A stretch of DNA of 64,000 nt. It comes from Ureibacillus thermosphaericus (lineage in GTDB: Bacteria > Bacillota > Bacilli > Bacillales_A > Planococcaceae). The notes under the pieces were generated by a model. The model did not search any database. It was given only the letters and a program-made list of their open reading frames with translations, and was not told the origin of the DNA. Each line of letters opens with the position of its first letter. Within the stretch, counting starts at the first letter, position 1. Where the stretch lies: positions 186,001 to 250,000 of the forward strand of contig NZ_JAAXPW010000001.1 of the NCBI RefSeq assembly GCF_012396605.1, written 5' to 3'. A program made the translations under genes and the position numbers. Of this stretch, positions 60,167 through 64,000 are shown one piece after another.

Positions 60167-60247
60167 ATGGTTTACGCATTCATTGCTGGGACGATTGCCA
60201 TATATTATTGGATCGGTACATACATCTTTAAAAATGTAACGAAATAG
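60167..60247 (+). CDS. Putative 26-residue membrane peptide in a Fur-box unit
   Basis: ATG 60167 lies 9 bases after AAAGGGG and opens 26 codons encoding a single hydrophobic helix (YAFIAGTIAIYYWIGTYIF) with a basic end (KNVTK). The stop is directly followed by an intrinsic terminator, and a Fur-like operator lies 22 bases upstream. The whole unit is about 150 bases. Coding is supported by the ribosome site and the amphipathic-free, uniform helix; a small regulatory RNA is the alternative. No family recognised. Confidence 0.55.
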   Translation: MVYAFIAGTIAIYYWIGTYIFKNVTK

Positions 60248-60286
60248 TGCCAATCAACTTTTTTTAGCGATTGGCACAAATTTTTT
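60247..60286 (+). terminator. Intrinsic terminator of the Fur-box unit
   Basis: GTGCCAATC pairs with GATTGGCAC around a 13-base loop, followed by AAATTTTTT. Confidence 0.88.
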
Positions 60287-60359
60287 GTATTTTCACACAT
60301 TCTAAATATACTCAATAAAAACTTCATTTTTCTTGTAATCTTTTTGATTTACTAGCGAT

Positions 60360-60389
60360 TTTACTTGAAAAGCATGTTAATATTATAAT
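60360..60389 (+). promoter_or_regulatory. Predicted sigma-A promoter of dynA
   Basis: TTTACT (60360–60365) and TATAAT (60384–60389) with an 18-base spacer, about 35 bases before the start codon. Confidence 0.5.
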
Positions 60390-60423
60390 TGTGACAAAAT
60401 GAAGGCAAAGGGGTATTTATTCC

Positions 60424-63400
60424 ATGAGTAGTTTTGACGAAAAAATATCACAATTGTTAGAGCAATCCGCAATTCAATACATAATATTTAAGAATAATGA
60501 AGATACAGAGCGAATGGAAAAGCTCCACTTATTTGCTAAAAAACTATTACAAAAAGAATATGTCATTGGATTTGCCGGACATTTTTCAGCTGGAAAATCT
60601 AGTATGATTAATGCATTATCCGGTGAAGATATTTTAGCTTCTAGCCCGATTCCGACGAGTGCAAACATCGTAAAAGTCCATAAATCAGATGAAGATTTCG
60701 CTATTTGTTATATGAAAGACGACAAGCCTGTCAAATTTGAAGCTGGATATGATATAAAAACGGTAAAAGAATTAAGTAAAAATGGCGACCTCGTTACGCA
60801 AATCGAAATTGGGCATAAAGATTCAAAGTTGCCTGTCGGTGTCACTGTGATGGATACTCCAGGAGTCGATTCTACAGACGATGCTCACCGTATGAGTACG
60901 GAATCAGCATTACATATTGCGGATATTGTTTTTTACACAATGGATTACAACCATGTGCAGTCTGAATTAAACTTCCAATTTACAAAACAATTAATGAAAT
61001 ATAATCCAAATGTGTATTTGATTGTCAACCAGATTGACAAACATAATGAACAAGAACTTTCATTTGAAGAATATAAAGAATCGGTATATAAATCCTTTAA
61101 AGCTTGGGGAGTGGAGCCGAAGGGCATCTTTTTCACATCTCTTAAAGATTTCAACCATCCTCACAATGATTTTGAAAAAGTAAAAAACATTGTGATGGAT
61201 TCAATGGAACACTGGCAAGATCGCCTAGTAGAAACGGCTGAAAACACATTGAAAAAGATGCAAAGTGAACATTTAGCGTTTTTAGAGGAAGAAAAGAATG
61301 CACGATTTGAAGAGAATAGTGAAGTTTTATCAACCGATGAATGGGATAACCGTGAAGATCTTTTAGAGCAATATGAAAAATTAAAATTGCAAACAGAACT
61401 ATTCTCCATTGAAAATTGGGAGGAAAGCTTCAAGGAAAAACGAAATGACTTGCTAGAAAATGCAGCAGTCATACCAGCTGACTTTCGAGAAAAACTGCGT
61501 CTATATTTAGAGAGTCAACAAGAAGGATTTAAAGTAGGTGGCTTTTTCACTTCGAAAAAGAAAACTCAAGAGGAAATCCAACGACGCATTAAGGATGTCT
61601 ATGACCAGTATCAAACCATCTTACAATCGCAAATCATCGGTCATATGAAATCGTTAATGAAACAGTCATTAAAAGATGTTGGAGCATTAACAGATGAAAG
61701 GGCTAGCCAAATCGATGCCATCGCTTTTGATGTGCCGTTTACTTTAATTGAAGAATGCGTTCAAAGAAACGCTATTGTTACAGGGGATGCGGTGTTAAAC
61801 TTTGCTAATCGAGTAAGAGAGGCAACTCGTCGCTACTTTATTCGTGAAACGGATGCGTGGAAAGACAGTCAAATTCCATTATTAAAAGAACTCGGTGAAA
61901 CATCACAAGCTCCAGTACAGCAAAAATTGAATAATCTAGAAAAGAAAGTAAAAGCAATTCAAAGCATCTCTGAAATGGACGAACGAAAAGAATTTTTAGA
62001 AAGACAGCTCGTTCATGCATCAAAAAATACGAGAGATGAAGCGAAAAAACAAAAAGAGCAGTGGGAAAACAAGTTCGAACAAGAGTTAAATGAAGTTCGA
62101 TTATTTGACCCATCTATGCTGAAACAAGAGCAACAAGAAGAAGTGGTGGTAGAAGAGGTACCACAACAAATGGGTGTATCAATGCAAGGCGATGAAGTAA
62201 TTGACAATGCTTTGCATACAGCAAATCTTGTAAGACAAGTGGAAGGCTTTGAAGAAGTAGCCGACTTCTTATTGAAAAAAGTTGAAAGGCTACAACATAA
62301 AGATTTTACGATTGCCTTATTCGGAGCATTTAGTGCAGGGAAATCAAGTTTCTCAAACGCATTAATGGGCGAAAAAGTATTACCGGTATCCCCAAACCCA
62401 ACAACAGCGGCCATTAACAAAATACGCCCTGTAGATGAACAGCATCACCATGAAACAGCAGATGTTCAACTCAAAACGAAAGAACAACTACTAGAGGATA
62501 TTCAATTTGCATATGAAGCGATTGGAATGACGGTCCAATCGTTAGATGAGGCATACAATCGTGCAGATGAAGCATTAAAAGTCGAACTGAAGGATGAGCG
62601 CTTAAATGTTCATAAATCCTTTATTCGCGCATATAAAGAAGGTTATCCTACTTACAGCAATCAACTCGGTGAGATTCTTCGTGTAAACCGAGAAGAATTT
62701 GAACGGTTTGTTGCGGAAGAGAACCGATCTTGCTTTGTGGATAATATTAATTTCTATTATGATTGTCCACTCACTCGTATGGGTGTGACATTGGTAGATA
62801 CACCGGGAGCGGATTCAATCAACGCTCGTCATACAGGTGTCGCATTCGAATATATTCGCAATGCCGATGCAATTCTTTTCGTCACGTATTACAACCATGC
62901 TTTTGCAAAGGCAGACCGTGAATTTTTAATCCAGTTAGGTCGCGTGAAAGATGCCTTTGAATTGGACAAAATGTTCTTTATCGTTAATGCCATCGATTTA
63001 GCGAAAAACCAAGAAGAAGCTGAAGATGTGAAAGCTTACGTTCGCAATGAATTGCAGCGCTTCGGCATTCGTTTCCCTAAATTGTATGGCGTCTCCAGTT
63101 TACTTGCGTTGCGTGAGAAGCAAGAGAAGGCGGAATTGGCATCTGGAATGCAGGAGTTTGAACAAGCGTTTTATCGCTTCTTAAATGAAGACTTGGCATC
63201 AATTGCGATTCAAGCATTACATGAGGAAGTTGAAAAAACTCATCAACGTTTATCAGATTTAATTGTTCAAACTGAAGAAAACTTAAAACGAAAAGATGAA
63301 CGATTAGAGGAATTGGCACAGCTAGAAGATTATGTAGAGAAACATTATCGTTCGTTAGGAACAAGCATGATTGAAAGCGATACGAAGCAAGAACTCGATG

Positions 63401-64000
63401 AACTATTATATTATGTATTGCAAAGAGTTTATTACCGTTATCCAGACTTCTTTAGAGAAAGTTACAATCCATCGACATTTGCAGCGTTGTCGCCACAAGA
63501 AGCTTTAAGTAAAGCGTTAAAAGAAACGTTAAGTTCTTTAAAATTTGACTTTGCTCAAGAACTTCGAGTTACGAATTTCCGCATCGCACAATTAATTCAA
63601 AAACAAATGAAAGAACGTTTCAAAGAAGAAAGTCGTTCTTTGAAGGAAATGAACCAAAGTTTCTCATTTATTGCTTATGAGTTTGAAGATGCGGAATTAT
63701 TGGATTTCGATGGTCCGTTTGATGATTTCAATAAATATGCATCCGTAAAATCATATTTCAAAAATACGAAATCTTTCTTTGAAAAGAACGAAAAAGAACA
63801 TTTGAAAGCAGCGTTAGAAGAATTAACGAAACCAGATGCTGAGAAATATTTAGAAGAACAAAAACAACAAGTGATGGATTGGGCGCGGACGTATATTGCG
63901 AAGGAAGCTGAACGTTTACGCGAACATATTTATCACCAAGCGATGAATCAAATTCAAACAGAACGCTTATTGCTACAAGAAGAAAGCCGATTGGCGACTT
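60424..64000 (+). CDS. dynA: Bacterial dynamin-like protein DynA (3' end outside window)
   Basis: Large membrane-remodelling GTPase that tethers and fuses membranes and protects against membrane stress. It is a fusion of two dynamin units. First GTPase: P-loop GHFSAGKSS (52–60), PIPTSAN, DTPGVDSTDD, NQID. Second: GAFSAGKSS (about 634–642), PNPTTAA, DTPGADS, NAID; helical stalk regions follow each. 1192 codons are seen without a stop, close to the 1193 of B. subtilis DynA, so only the last residues should be missing. ATG 60424 behind AAAGGGG at 11 bases. Confidence 0.95.
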   Translation, partial: MSSFDEKISQLLEQSAIQYIIFKNNEDTERMEKLHLFAKKLLQKEYVIGFAGHFSAGKSSMINALSGEDILASSPIPTSANIVKVHKSDEDFAICYMKDDKPVKFEAGYDIKTVKELSKNGDLVTQIEIGHKDSKLPVGVTVMDTPGVDSTDDAHRMSTESALHIADIVFYTMDYNHVQSELNFQFTKQLMKYNPNVYLIVNQIDKHNEQELSFEEYKESVYKSFKAWGVEPKGIFFTSLKDFNHPHNDFEKVKNIVMDSMEHWQDRLVETAENTLKKMQSEHLAFLEEEKNARFEENSEVLSTDEWDNREDLLEQYEKLKLQTELFSIENWEESFKEKRNDLLENAAVIPADFREKLRLYLESQQEGFKVGGFFTSKKKTQEEIQRRIKDVYDQYQTILQSQIIGHMKSLMKQSLKDVGALTDERASQIDAIAFDVPFTLIEECVQRNAIVTGDAVLNFANRVREATRRYFIRETDAWKDSQIPLLKELGETSQAPVQQKLNNLEKKVKAIQSISEMDERKEFLERQLVHASKNTRDEAKKQKEQWENKFEQELNEVRLFDPSMLKQEQQEEVVVEEVPQQMGVSMQGDEVIDNALHTANLVRQVEGFEEVADFLLKKVERLQHKDFTIALFGAFSAGKSSFSNALMGEKVLPVSPNPTTAAINKIRPVDEQHHHETADVQLKTKEQLLEDIQFAYEAIGMTVQSLDEAYNRADEALKVELKDERLNVHKSFIRAYKEGYPTYSNQLGEILRVNREEFERFVAEENRSCFVDNINFYYDCPLTRMGVTLVDTPGADSINARHTGVAFEYIRNADAILFVTYYNHAFAKADREFLIQLGRVKDAFELDKMFFIVNAIDLAKNQEEAEDVKAYVRNELQRFGIRFPKLYGVSSLLALREKQEKAELASGMQEFEQAFYRFLNEDLASIAIQALHEEVEKTHQRLSDLIVQTEENLKRKDERLEELAQLEDYVEKHYRSLGTSMIESDTKQELDELLYYVLQRVYYRYPDFFRESYNPSTFAALSPQEALSKALKETLSSLKFDFAQELRVTNFRIAQLIQKQMKERFKEESRSLKEMNQSFSFIAYEFEDAELLDFDGPFDDFNKYASVKSYFKNTKSFFEKNEKEHLKAALEELTKPDAEKYLEEQKQQVMDWARTYIAKEAERLREHIYHQAMNQIQTERLLLQEESRLAT

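Overview
The window is about 37% GC and densely coded. It looks like chromosomal core sequence of an endospore-forming, respiring, probably motile Bacillales bacterium. Gene order matches the Bacillus subtilis cmk–ypfD–der–gpsA–spoIVA–hbs–mtrAB–ndk–cheR–aro–qcr–dapB–pan–dinG–nth–ponA–recU–mrfAB–gpsB–rnpB–dynA region very closely. The differences suggest Planococcaceae/Caryophanaceae (Lysinibacillus, Ureibacillus or a relative) rather than Bacillus proper: no trp operon inside the aro cluster, no asnS between aspB and dnaD, no bshB1 between mgsA and bshA, an inserted YugP-type protease, and a ba3-type oxidase next to dynA. This placement is inference from gene order, not from a search.

Layout. 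1–7.5 kb: end of cmk, an S1-domain protein, der, gpsA, yphE/yphF-like genes, spoIVA and HU. 7.7–11.6 kb: folE, mtrB (TRAP), menaquinone genes hepS-menG-hepT, and ndk. 12–19 kb: cheR and the aromatic/histidine supraoperon aroF-aroB-aroH-hisC-tyrA-aroE. 19–24 kb: ypiA-ypiB-ypiF and qcrABC (menaquinol:cytochrome c reductase). 24–31.6 kb: ypjA, a zinc protease, a YitT-type membrane protein, dapB-mgsA-bshA-cca-birA. 31.6–42.4 kb: a structured leader and panBCD, a flavin disulfide reductase, dinG-ypmB-aspB-dnaD-nth-ypoC. 42.4–50.4 kb: ponA and recU on the minus strand, then yppE-mrfA-mrfB and gpsB. 50.5–56.9 kb: rnpB, a GGDEF-EAL protein, an rRNA methyltransferase, an Fe–S Rad3-type helicase and an SDR reductase. 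57–64 kb: a minus-strand ba3 oxidase operon with a 42-aa third subunit, cheX, a tiny Fur-box unit, and dynA running off the window.

Functionally, the isoprenoid and methylation genes (hepS/menG/hepT) and the shikimate genes supply menaquinone, which qcrABC oxidises and whose cytochrome c partner can feed the ba3 oxidase. The aro genes also feed tyrosine and, elsewhere, tryptophan under TRAP. recU, ponA, gpsB, dnaD, spoIVA and dynA belong to replication, envelope growth and sporulation.

The least ordinary signals are regulatory or small. spoIVA has no usable AUG, GUG or UUG start and appears to begin at AUA, directly downstream of an excellent sigma-E promoter and Shine-Dalgarno sequence. The pan leader carries mutually exclusive terminator, antiterminator and ribosome-site hairpins. 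The ba3 oxidase has a perfect Fnr/Crp-type palindrome exactly 41.5 bp upstream of a predicted start site. A self-contained Fur-box–26-codon-ORF–terminator unit lies between cheX and dynA.
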